Shown: positions 28,511-36,545 of the stretch, in pieces
How the letters are laid out: each line of letters begins with the position of its first letter
How positions within the stretch are numbered: position 1 is the first letter of the stretch
Assembly (NCBI RefSeq): GCF_015295825.1
Contig: NZ_DVEH01000076.1
Location: 1-62,711 of the forward strand
DNA length: 62,711 nt
Reading direction: 5' to 3'
From: Thermosynechococcus sp. M98_K2018_005
GTDB taxonomy: Bacteria; Cyanobacteriota; Cyanobacteriia; Thermosynechococcales; Thermosynechococcaceae
Program-made: the position numbers and the translations under genes
The notes under the pieces: model-generated
Database searches by the model: none
What the model saw: only the letters and a program-made list of their open reading frames with translations
What the model was told of the DNA's origin: nothing

Positions 28511-29035
28511 TGCCGAACACAAAACAAGGGCTGGTGTTTACTCAAGTATCTTATTGATGGTGACCGAACTGTTCCTCAATACGATGCGGTTCTAATTGAT
28601 GAAGCGCATAGTTTTGAATCCCACTGGTTTTTAAGTGCTTTATTAGTAACCAAGGGGGTGTCAATGGGACATTTGTGATTGTGTGATTGTCCCTGATACT
28701 GCTCAATCTTTAGATAAAGAGCAAGTCAATATCAAGTCAATATGTACAAAACTTTGAACATCAGTAATTGGACTCAACTGGGAATTTGGGCACGGGGGCG
28801 ATCGCGCTATCTTCGGACGAACTTTCGCAATACCCAAGAGTTGTTAATTTGGCTTGGCACATGATTAAAAATCAGCGGGGAAATTTAGCTGAATCAGTTT
28901 GATGATTGTTACGCAGATAAGCAAGAACAAGTATTGCTTTTGCAGCGTGAACTGTATGTTGCCATGACCCGTGCCCGTAAGCAGCTATTTTTAGTGGCCT
29001 CAGATCAGGCTAAGGTCAGTGGGGAACTTCAGTAA
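28511..29035 (+). pseudogene. Decayed UvrD/Rep-type DNA helicase
   Basis: Remnant of a superfamily I helicase broken by stops and frameshifts. In one frame, 28511-28678 reads KYLIDGDRTVPQYDAVLIDEAHSFESHWF, the Walker B region with IDEAH. Around 28763-28855 RYLRTNFRNTQELL is the motif IV-like block, and the end reads ELYVAMTRARKQLFLVAS (motif VI) before TAA at 29033-29035. TGA and TAA codons follow the first block, a frameshift lies near 28855, and most of the gene between the blocks is missing. It resembles the helicase part of larger nuclease-helicase accessory genes. Confidence 0.75.
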
Positions 29036-29064
29036 ACAGGGTTGGTTAAAGTTGGGAAATAGTT

Positions 29065-30336
29065 TCAGCCTTCGCGAAGATCGAGAGGCAGCAAAATCGT
29101 AAAGCAAGTACCTTGACCGACTTCGCTAGTAACCTGAATCTGACCTCGATGGGCCTGAACAATGGATTGGGCGATCGCTAGCCCTAAACCCGTCCCCTCG
29201 GACTTTGTGCCCTGAAGGCGATAAAAGCGATCAAACAGGCGGGGCAGCTCACTGGCGGGAATCCCCGGTCCATTATCGGCAATGACTACGCGGTAGAATT
29301 TGCCCTGCTGACCCAACCTCACCTGAATCTGACCTCCCGCAGGGGTATATTGCACGGCATTACTGAGGATATTCGTTAACAAGCGGCTGAGATGATCGGG
29401 GTTGCCCCAAAGGCGATAGGCTGCCGCTTCCGAGGTCTGGGGATCCGCAAGCTCCAACTCCAGTTGGAGGTGCTTTTGCTCGATCAGGGGCGTCTGCTCC
29501 TCAATCACCCCCAGTAGAAGGGCATCAAGGTGGCAGGGCTGGGCCTGCAGGGGAATCATGCCGCTATCTTGACGAGTTAGAAAGAGCAAATCATCCACCA
29601 AGCGGCCGAGGCGGCGACTAAGGCGTTCAATGACTAGGAGTTGTTGGCGTTGAGTTTCCGGATCCGCAGTGGCTAAGGCAACTTGGACATTGGTTTGAAT
29701 GAGGGCCACGGGGTTGCGCAATTCATGGGAAGCATCGGCGGTAAATTGCTTCAAATAAGCATAGGACTGCTGCAAGGGGGCGATCGCCAGCCGTGACAGA
29801 AACCAGCCACTAATACTCACCAGTGTCAGCGTGATGGTAATGCCGACCAACAGATCCCAGAGTAGAGCCTGACTCGGTTGGGTCACCTCGAACCAAGGAT
29901 GGCTGACCCGTAAATAGCCCAAGAGGCGATCGCCCACCACTAAGGCCACTGTCATCTGCCGTAGCCAACGATCCTCGCCTACCTGTACCGTTTCTGCCGT
30001 CCGGCTGAGATGCAAGGGCAGATCCAGGGGTTCTGAAAACGTGCTCCAAGCCAACTGCTGATCTGGGGTAAACCCCTCAAGGTCAATGTGATCCTCCTCC
30101 AGCACCGCAAGGGGACTACTGCCTAAACTGGTTTGCCAATCAATGGCTTCCGCCGTACCCGTGTCAATAATGAGAGAGCGACTCACCACCTCAACAACGT
30201 GGCTGAGGGTGTCATCAATGCGCTCAATCAGCGTTCCCCGCACATAGAAAAAGAACCCCGTGGCAAAGATAAGGAGCAGGAGTGCCGTCACCCCCACATA
30301 CCACAGTGCAAGGCGGTATTGAATCGCACGAAGCAT
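29065..30336 (-). CDS. Sensor histidine kinase (RppB/NrsS-like)
   Basis: Membrane sensor kinase of 423 residues from ATG 30336 (MLRAIQYRLALWYVG). The upstream in-frame extension would overlap obgE and lacks similarity. It has a membrane helix at about 12-35, a periplasmic loop of about 130 residues, a second helix near 168-190, then the kinase: H-box FTADASHELRNPVALIQT, N-box LSNAVQYTPAGG, G1 DNGPGIP and G2 GTGLGLAIAQ. The arrangement resembles cyanobacterial RppB and NrsS, which sense redox or metals. No response regulator gene is adjacent, so its partner is unknown. Confidence 0.9.
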   Translation of the reverse strand: MLRAIQYRLALWYVGVTALLLLIFATGFFFYVRGTLIERIDDTLSHVVEVVSRSLIIDTGTAEAIDWQTSLGSSPLAVLEEDHIDLEGFTPDQQLAWSTFSEPLDLPLHLSRTAETVQVGEDRWLRQMTVALVVGDRLLGYLRVSHPWFEVTQPSQALLWDLLVGITITLTLVSISGWFLSRLAIAPLQQSYAYLKQFTADASHELRNPVALIQTNVQVALATADPETQRQQLLVIERLSRRLGRLVDDLLFLTRQDSGMIPLQAQPCHLDALLLGVIEEQTPLIEQKHLQLELELADPQTSEAAAYRLWGNPDHLSRLLTNILSNAVQYTPAGGQIQVRLGQQGKFYRVVIADNGPGIPASELPRLFDRFYRLQGTKSEGTGLGLAIAQSIVQAHRGQIQVTSEVGQGTCFTILLPLDLREG

Positions 30337-30340
30337 CAAA

Positions 30341-31351
30341 TCAAGAATACGGATGGGAAACGCTGACCCCCAGTTCCTGCCAAATGGCATCTAGGAGAGG
30401 CTCTAACCCCTGACGCGCCACCGCAGAGATGGCAAAAACCCGTTGACCCACATAGGCAGCGAGGGTCTCTTGAATAGCCGTAATTTGCGAAGCCTCTAGG
30501 GCATCAATTTTGTTCAGGGCAATGATTTGCGGGCGATCGCCCAAGCCGTGGCCATAGGCCACTAGTTCATCGCGAATGGTTTGGTAGGCAGCCACCACAT
30601 CCTCAGCCGTGGCATCAATCAAGTGCAGCAGCAGACGTGTGCGCTCAATATGGCGGAGAAACTCATGCCCCAACCCCAGACCCGCATGGGCACCGGCAAT
30701 CAGACCCGGAATGTCAGCAAACACAGTTCCATCGCCATTGGGTTGGCGCACCACACCTAAATTGGGCACCAAAGTTGTAAAGGGATAATCAGCAATCTTC
30801 GGTCGCGCTGCTGACAGTACAGAGATCAACGTGGACTTACCCGCATTGGGTAGGCCAATAATGCCCACTTCCGCCAGTAGCTTGAGTTCCAACCGGAGAT
30901 GCCGCTCTTCCCCCTCCAAGCCCGGTAGGGCATAGTCTGGTGCCCGTTGATGATTGCTAAGGAAGTGCTTATTCCCTAACCCCCCTTTGCCGCCCTTGGC
31001 CACCAGCAGCATTTGACCGGGGGTGGTGAGGTCTCCCAGTAATTCCTCCGTTTCTGCATCCCAAACCATCGTGCCGCAGGGCACTTCTATCACTAAATCC
31101 GCACCACAAGCACCCGTACGGTTATTGGGCCCGCCCCGTTGGCCATTTTCCGCCTTGAACACATGGGCATAGCGAAAATCCAGCAGCGTTTGTAAATTGG
31201 AGACTGCCTTGAGAATCACCGAGCCGCCATTGCCCCCATTTCCCCCCGATGGCCCCCCCGCAGGTACATACTTTTCACGGCGAAAGGCAACCATACCGTC
31301 GCCCCCTTTCCCAGCTTTGACATGAATTTCCGCGAGGTCAATAAATTGCAT
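30341..31351 (-). CDS. obgE: Obg-family GTPase
   Basis: Essential GTPase involved in large ribosomal subunit assembly and stress control. The 336-residue protein has the glycine-rich Obg fold ([35 protein letters not shown]), then the G domain: G1 [10 protein letters not shown]3 DIPGLI and G4 NKID. It lacks the extra C-terminal OCT extension found in some Gram-positive forms. The sensor kinase gene follows five bases later on the same strand. Confidence 0.96.
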   Translation of the reverse strand: MQFIDLAEIHVKAGKGGDGMVAFRREKYVPAGGPSGGNGGNGGSVILKAVSNLQTLLDFRYAHVFKAENGQRGGPNNRTGACGADLVIEVPCGTMVWDAETEELLGDLTTPGQMLLVAKGGKGGLGNKHFLSNHQRAPDYALPGLEGEERHLRLELKLLAEVGIIGLPNAGKSTLISVLSAARPKIADYPFTTLVPNLGVVRQPNGDGTVFADIPGLIAGAHAGLGLGHEFLRHIERTRLLLHLIDATAEDVVAAYQTIRDELVAYGHGLGDRPQIIALNKIDALEASQITAIQETLAAYVGQRVFAISAVARQGLEPLLDAIWQELGVSVSHPYS

Positions 31352-31377
31352 TTTGGCCGCAATGGGTTGCGTATGAG

Positions 31378-31527
31378 TTGGATATTTGTGTATTCTATTT
31401 TGCCAACTTGTTGACAGTTCTTTTCACGGGGGTAGCTCGGACTCCAAAGGGTGAAACTCCCTATCGAAGACGCTTGATGTACGTCATGGGAGAAGAGAGC
31501 TATATGGTAGGCTTAAAGGAATTTTAG
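31378..31527 (+). CDS. Possible small protein upstream of the LCP gene
   Basis: Open frame of 49 codons from TTG 31378 to TAG 31525-31527, ending 15 bases before the LCP gene. The first 20 residues are hydrophobic ([17 protein letters not shown]); the rest is basic and polar with [18 protein letters not shown]. Composition looks protein-like, but there is no ATG near the front and no good ribosome-binding site for the TTG codons (31378, 31408, 31411). I do not recognise the family. A non-coding leader for the next gene is the alternative. Confidence 0.3.
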   Translation: MDICVFYFANLLTVLFTGVARTPKGETPYRRRLMYVMGEESYMVGLKEF

Positions 31528-31542
31528 TGTGCCGAGGCAATA

Positions 31543-32898
31543 GTGTCTATTCGATGGCAACGCCGACGAGGGCCCGCGCCGCCTGAAGAAGGGGTTTTAT
31601 TTTGGCGACTGGTGTTGTGGCTAGGGGTTGCCTTGATCTCCGGCAGCCTAGGGGCACTGTGGGGGCTATTGAGTCAGAGTACACCACTCATGCAGCGATC
31701 GCTCAGCAGTCGGGAATGGCAGGTGTTTCAACGGGGCGATCGCTGGACAGGGGCAAGGCTCCATCAACCCTTGAATTTACTGCTCATTGGCTCCAAGGTC
31801 TTAACCTCCCCACCCGACCCCAACCTTACCTACCATGCCCTACTTAATTCCGTTGAGGGGCTATCGGACTCGCTTCTACTGGTGCGCTTTGACCCAGTGC
31901 AGCAACGTTTAGTAGTGCTGTCAATTCCCCGCGATACACTGACCTTTATCCCCGGCCGGGGGGATGCCAAAATTAACGAAGCCAATGCCCTCGGCGGACC
32001 TGCACTGGCGGCGGAAACCGTGAGTGATTTGCTAGGGGATGTGCCCATCGATCGCTATTTGAGCATTAACGTTCAAGGCCTTGAGAAACTCATTGATGCC
32101 CTTGGGGGGGTGACGCTGGATGTACCCACAGCCATGCGCTATCGGGATGACAGTCAGGGCCTCTACATTGATTTGCAGCCCGGACGACAACACCTGAATG
32201 GCAACCAAGCCCTACAATTTCTGCGCTTTCGCTACGATGCCCTTGGCGATATTGGCCGTGTGCAGCGACAACAGATGTTTTTGCGGGCATTGATGGAGCA
32301 AACGGCTCGCCCCGAAACCCTTGCCCGTACGCCCCAAATTCTCAGCATTATTCGCGAAAACTTGGATACCAATTTAACGGTTGAAGAACTGATGAGCTTG
32401 GGGCAATTCCTCACTAGCTTGCCGCGATCGCGGGTGGAGTTTCTGATGCTGCCGGGGAACTTTAATGGCAGCACCGATGAAGTGGAAGTGAGCTATTGGT
32501 TGCCTGATTACCAACGGATTGCTTGGCTGACGGATCAGTATTTCCGTGACGCCCCTACTGCTGATCCGCGCGAAACAGGTTTGACGACCCCCGCCCAAGT
32601 GCAGATTGCGATTCAAAATACCACCCTGCCAGAATCATTGGTCATGCACCTGAGTCAGCAACTGCAAACCGCCGGTTACCCCGATCCTTTGGTAGCAGGG
32701 CCATTGCCCCAGCCAATCCCGATTACGCGCATCATTGCTCAGCAGGGGGATTTGGCAGCAGCCCGTCAAGTGCAGTTGTTCCTGGGATTTGGCGAAGTGC
32801 GGGTGGAGAGCACGGGTGTGCTAGCATCGGATGTAACCATTCAACTGGGCGAGGATGCCCGCGATCGCCTGCAATTGAGACCCACAAAATCTCTGTGA
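31543..32898 (+). CDS. LytR-CpsA-Psr (LCP) family cell-envelope transferase
   Basis: LCP proteins transfer lipid-linked polymers to peptidoglycan or other envelope acceptors. The 451-residue protein has a membrane helix at about 22-45 and an LCP domain with LLLVRFDPVQQRLVVLSIPRDT and the polyprenyl-phosphate site Arg and Asp residues (INEANALGGP, FLRFRYD). The C-terminal LytR_C domain begins near 345 (QVQIAIQNTTLPESLV). It starts at GTG 31543. It overlaps the ROK kinase start by four bases (GTGA), so the two are co-translated. Confidence 0.9.
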   Translation: MSIRWQRRRGPAPPEEGVLFWRLVLWLGVALISGSLGALWGLLSQSTPLMQRSLSSREWQVFQRGDRWTGARLHQPLNLLLIGSKVLTSPPDPNLTYHALLNSVEGLSDSLLLVRFDPVQQRLVVLSIPRDTLTFIPGRGDAKINEANALGGPALAAETVSDLLGDVPIDRYLSINVQGLEKLIDALGGVTLDVPTAMRYRDDSQGLYIDLQPGRQHLNGNQALQFLRFRYDALGDIGRVQRQQMFLRALMEQTARPETLARTPQILSIIRENLDTNLTVEELMSLGQFLTSLPRSRVEFLMLPGNFNGSTDEVEVSYWLPDYQRIAWLTDQYFRDAPTADPRETGLTTPAQVQIAIQNTTLPESLVMHLSQQLQTAGYPDPLVAGPLPQPIPITRIIAQQGDLAAARQVQLFLGFGEVRVESTGVLASDVTIQLGEDARDRLQLRPTKSL

Positions 32899-33791
32899 AT
32901 GAACCCTACGTTATTGGTGTTGATCTTGGTGGCACGGCCATCAAAATGGGGTGCTTTAGTCCCAAGGGGGATTGCCTCAATGCCCTGACGTTGCCGACTC
33001 CTCAGCCCCCCCTTCCAGAACGGGTGATTAAAGCCATTGTGCAGGGAATTAAAGAACTGGATGGTGAGGATCGGGCGTTGGCGATCGGGATGGGGATACC
33101 GGGGCCGGTGGATGCCACTGGTCGCATTGCCCGCCGTGCCATTAACCTTGACTGGTACGAAGTGCCTATTAGTGACAGCCTCGAACCTCTGACGGGCAAA
33201 CCCACGGTGATTGGTAACGATGCCAACTGTGCTGGCCTCGGAGAAGCATGGCTAGGGGCGGGGAGTCAGTTCAAGAATTTCATTTTACTGACCTTGGGGA
33301 CAGGGGTTGGCGGTGCTATTATCCTCAATGGCGATCTCTTTGTCGGTCGGGATGGCGCTGCCGGCGAGTTGGGGTTGATCACCCTCGACTACAATGGACC
33401 TCCCTGCAATAGTGGCAATCGCGGTTCCCTTGAGCAACACGTTTCCGCCCAAGCCCTGCGGCGGCGGTGGGGCTGTGAACCCCATGAGATGGCAGAGCGG
33501 GCCAACAATGGCGACCCTGAGGCGATCGCCCGTTGGCAAACCTATGGCCGCGAATTAGCCGCTGGCATTGCTAGCCTTGTGTATGTCCTCACCCCCGAAG
33601 CAGTGATTATTGGTGGGGGGATTAGTGCCGCCAGTGATCTCTTTTTTCCCTCGATGATTGCTGAATTGGAAGAGCGAGTGCTGCCGACTTCCCGCAATCA
33701 CCTCCACTGTTTGCGAGCGACCCTTGGAAATCAGGCGGGCATTGTCGGTGCAGCCAAACTAGCGTGGAAATACGTGAAAGGCCATCTCTAA
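32895..33791 (+). CDS. ROK-family sugar kinase (probable glucokinase)
   Basis: Phosphorylates glucose or a related sugar with ATP. It has 298 residues from GTG 32895. Features are the ATP-binding GVDLGGTAIKMG, sugar-binding NDANCAGLGEA, GTGVGGAIILNG and C-terminal IIGGGIS. The ROK zinc site, normally CxCGxxGC followed by LE, is degenerate here: it reads PCNSGNRGSLEQ, with two of the three cysteines replaced by Ser. Such forms may not need zinc. Coupled to the LCP gene, which may link sugar activation to envelope polymer synthesis (inferred). Confidence 0.88.
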   Translation: MNEPYVIGVDLGGTAIKMGCFSPKGDCLNALTLPTPQPPLPERVIKAIVQGIKELDGEDRALAIGMGIPGPVDATGRIARRAINLDWYEVPISDSLEPLTGKPTVIGNDANCAGLGEAWLGAGSQFKNFILLTLGTGVGGAIILNGDLFVGRDGAAGELGLITLDYNGPPCNSGNRGSLEQHVSAQALRRRWGCEPHEMAERANNGDPEAIARWQTYGRELAAGIASLVYVLTPEAVIIGGGISAASDLFFPSMIAELEERVLPTSRNHLHCLRATLGNQAGIVGAAKLAWKYVKGHL

Positions 33792-33846
33792 GTCGCCTTC
33801 GCTAGGATCTAGGATCAAGTTAAGTTATTCTGCTTGAACCAACCGT

Positions 33847-34267
33847 GATGACTTCTACGACACCCGTGGGCAGCTCGCCGCTGCTGCTCAATGTCCGCAA
33901 TGCAACTGGGGCGCGCTTTTGATTCCTCAATGGGCTATGATTTTACAGCTTTGGGGAGGCAAACTCTCCCCAGAGGTCCTTGGATGGCTCAGTTCTGCCG
34001 AGGGGGCGTTGATCTCACGGGCTAGATCCCCATTGTACCAGATTTCGTTGCTGAGTTGCGATCGCCTTCGGATCCGATTGACCACTTACGCGCCAAAATG
34101 CAGGAATATCAGCGACTAGGGGTGCGCTTGGGGCTGTTGATCAATTGCCAAGACCGCCACCCGACCGTCCCCAAGAGGACGTGGTTGTTCTGGACGCCCC
34201 CGAGGTCGTTGATTGTAGCGAAGTGATGCCGGGGTTTTTGCTGCCGATGGCGCGGTTGTGGACTTAG
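33847..34267 (+). pseudogene. Broken Uma2-family (DUF820) endonuclease-like gene
   Basis: Remnant of a Uma2/DUF820 protein, a PD-(D/E)XK nuclease-fold family abundant in cyanobacteria. An ATG-led start (TTPVGSSPLLLNV) soon meets stops; a middle block from 34038 reads PDFVAELRSPSDPIDHLRAKM and continues QEYQRLGVRLGLLIN; then a frame change gives EDVVVLDAPEVV and MPGFLLPMARLW with TAG at 34265-34267. At least two frame changes are needed to join them. Its end overlaps the convergent aminotransferase stop. Confidence 0.8.
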
Positions 34268-35427
34268 AGGCGCTCGACAAATTTTGCTAGTCGCGTCAGA
34301 CCTTTTTCAATGGTGGCTAAATCCGTGGCATAGGAGAGGCGAATGTGATCATCCATGCCAAAGGCTTTACCGGGAATTGTGGCCACTTTTTCCTCCTGCA
34401 GCAGGCGATCGCAAAACTCTACGGAACTTAAGCCCGTTTCGCTAATATCCACAAAGAGATAAAAGGCGCCTTGGGGTTTGAGACAGCGCAGCCGAGGAAT
34501 CTCAGAAATGCGTTCATACATACAGGCACGGCGATCGCGGAAGGCAGCCACCATCTCAGCCACACAGGCTTGACTTCCCTCTAAGGCGGCAAGGGCACCA
34601 TATTGGGCAAACGTACAGACATTTGAGGTGCTGTGGCCTTGAATCTTCGTGGTTGCCTGAATGAAGTCCGCTGACCCCGCAATGTAGCCCACGCGCCAGC
34701 CCGTCATGGCATAGGCCTTGGCAAAGCCGCTACAAACAATGGTTCGCTCAAAGGCGGCCTCACTCACAGCCCCAATGCTCAGGTGCTCAGCCCCATCGTA
34801 GAGAATCTTCTCGTAAATCTCATCAGACACCACCCACAGTTGATGCTGCACAATCACTGCCGCCAGCTCACGAATTTCCTCGGGGGTATAGACCATGCCC
34901 GTGGGGTTGCTGGGGGAGTTGAGGACAAAGAGCCGCGTTTTTGGCGTAATCGCCTTCTCCAGTTGCGCCGGAGTAATCCGATAACCGGTTTCCGGCGTCG
35001 TTGCCACAATGACCGGCGTGCCACTAGCCAAGTGCACCATCTCTGGATAGCTCACCCAGTAGGGGGCAGGAATAATCACCTCATCGCCGGGATTGATCAG
35101 GGCTAGCATCAGGTTAAAGAGCGCCTGCTTGCCGCCATTGGTGACGAGAATATTTTCAGCACGATAGGGCAGGCGATTATCGTTGTTGAGCTTGGTGGCG
35201 ATCGCCTGCCGCAGAGCCGGTTCCCCTGCCGCCGGACCATAGCGGGTTTTGCCTTGATCGAGAGCAGCTTTCGCCGCCTCCCGAATGTGGGCAGGGGTGT
35301 CAAAGTCGGGTTCGCCCGCACTAAAGCTACAGATATCCTCTCCCGCCGCGCGCATTGCCTTGGCTTTGGCATCAATCGCCAGCGTTACCGACGGCGTGAC
35401 CCGCATCACCCGCGTTGCCCAGTCCAT
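34264..35427 (-). CDS. Aspartate/prephenate aminotransferase (class I, PLP-dependent)
   Basis: Cytoplasmic class I aminotransferase of 387 residues; members of this branch transaminate aspartate and often prephenate in Phe/Tyr synthesis. Motifs seen: [40 protein letters not shown], and the PLP lysine at K237 in [17 protein letters not shown] ribosome-binding site GGAG precedes the ATG. Whether prephenate is a substrate cannot be told from sequence alone. Confidence 0.93.
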   Translation of the reverse strand: MDWATRVMRVTPSVTLAIDAKAKAMRAAGEDICSFSAGEPDFDTPAHIREAAKAALDQGKTRYGPAAGEPALRQAIATKLNNDNRLPYRAENILVTNGGKQALFNLMLALINPGDEVIIPAPYWVSYPEMVHLASGTPVIVATTPETGYRITPAQLEKAITPKTRLFVLNSPSNPTGMVYTPEEIRELAAVIVQHQLWVVSDEIYEKILYDGAEHLSIGAVSEAAFERTIVCSGFAKAYAMTGWRVGYIAGSADFIQATTKIQGHSTSNVCTFAQYGALAALEGSQACVAEMVAAFRDRRACMYERISEIPRLRCLKPQGAFYLFVDISETGLSSVEFCDRLLQEEKVATIPGKAFGMDDHIRLSYATDLATIEKGLTRLAKFVERL

Positions 35428-35523
35428 CCTTTGTCTCCTGCACTACTTTCCGTATTGTGGCACTTTGGCAGGGGATCGGCGAATCAAATATCGACCGTTC
35501 ACGTTGAGGTTGCCAGTGTAGGA

Positions 35524-35596
35524 TACCCCCAGGGGAATTCGAATCCCCGTCGCCTCCGTGAAAGGGAGGTGTCCTAGGCCTCTAGACGATGGGGGC
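35524..35596 (-). tRNA. tRNA-Glu (anticodon TTC)
   Basis: 73-base tRNA without encoded CCA. Acceptor GCCCCCA pairs with TGGGGGT, discriminator A. The anticodon loop CTTTCAC holds TTC (bases 35560-35562 on the plus strand), and the T arm contains GGATTCGAATTCC. Sequence closely follows chloroplast/cyanobacterial tRNA-Glu, which also feeds tetrapyrrole synthesis through glutamyl-tRNA reductase. Confidence 0.96.
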
Positions 35597-35696
35597 AAGA
35601 CTCAGCATTAGTTAATGTAGCGAATACCCTGAGCGTTTGTCAACACCTTGGGAAATTTTTGCATCGCAGCCGCTCTTAAGGAGAAAATGAGGGCGA

Positions 35697-36545
35697 GTGA
35701 CTGAGGGACTTGCTGTGGAACTTGCTGGCCTGCGTTCCTTCTCGATTGTGATGCCCGCCTACAATGTGGTGACCCAGCGGGGAGAAACGGTCTTTCGAGA
35801 AACCCTTGAGAGCATTGCCGCCAGTTGCCGCTACCTCCAACAGCACTTCCCCTACGCCACTGCGGGGGAATTCATCCTGATTAGCGATGGTTCAACGGAT
35901 CACACCTGTGATGTGGCGACGGCAGGATGGCCGAATACGGTGCCCCTACAATTGGTGGGCTTGCCGACGAATATTGGGATTGCGGCAGCGCGGAACATGG
36001 GGGTGCGCTTGGCCAAGGGGGAGGTAATTTTTTTCTGTGATGCCGATGATCTCTACCGCCCTGAGCATTTGTTTTTAGCTCTATCGGTGTTGAATCAGCC
36101 CTTACCGGAACCCTATGCCCCAGCGTATTTTGGGGCGGTGCGCACAGGGGTCTATTGTCGCGATCGCCTTCATCCCTACTGGCACAGGAGCCTCGAGCAA
36201 ACGCTGGTGCTCAATCTCGCCGTGCGCCGCGAAGTCCATGAGTTTATTGGCGGCTTTCCCGAAGAGGAGGTATTTCGCCAATTTCGCTATGGGGCTGAGG
36301 ATGTGGCCTATGCCCATTGGCTGCACCAGTTTTGCCACACTGCCCGCCTCCAGCAGCAGACCGTTGAGTACCGCCGCTTTCCCAATAGTTTCTTTGACCG
36401 TCAACTCAAGAAATTCCAAGCTGCTCCCGGCACCGTGGCCGATGATCTTGATGCGAGCGATCGCCAGCAGGAGGCGCAGATTCAGCAGATTATGGCCAAA
36501 CGACTTCAGGAATTGCAGGCCAAGGCGGCTCAACTGGTGGCCTAG
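35697..36545 (+). CDS. Family 2 glycosyltransferase
   Basis: GT-A fold inverting glycosyltransferase of 282 residues, probably cytoplasmic or membrane-associated, transferring a nucleotide sugar to an unknown acceptor. It shows FSIVMPAYNVV near residue 15, FILISDGSTDHT, NIGIAAARNMGVRLAKGE and the metal-binding FCDADDLYRPEH. GAEDVAYAHW in the second half resembles the ED base motif. No membrane helix is seen. It starts at GTG 35697 and its TAG overlaps the TAG of the convergent EF-G-like gene inside GCCTAGGC. Confidence 0.87.
   Translation: MTEGLAVELAGLRSFSIVMPAYNVVTQRGETVFRETLESIAASCRYLQQHFPYATAGEFILISDGSTDHTCDVATAGWPNTVPLQLVGLPTNIGIAAARNMGVRLAKGEVIFFCDADDLYRPEHLFLALSVLNQPLPEPYAPAYFGAVRTGVYCRDRLHPYWHRSLEQTLVLNLAVRREVHEFIGGFPEEEVFRQFRYGAEDVAYAHWLHQFCHTARLQQQTVEYRRFPNSFFDRQLKKFQAAPGTVADDLDASDRQQEAQIQQIMAKRLQELQAKAAQLVA

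Noticed and set aside
31400-31500. Stem-like AGGGTGAAACTCCCT near 31447 as a riboswitch
   Set aside because: The stem is only four pairs and matches no riboswitch class I know.
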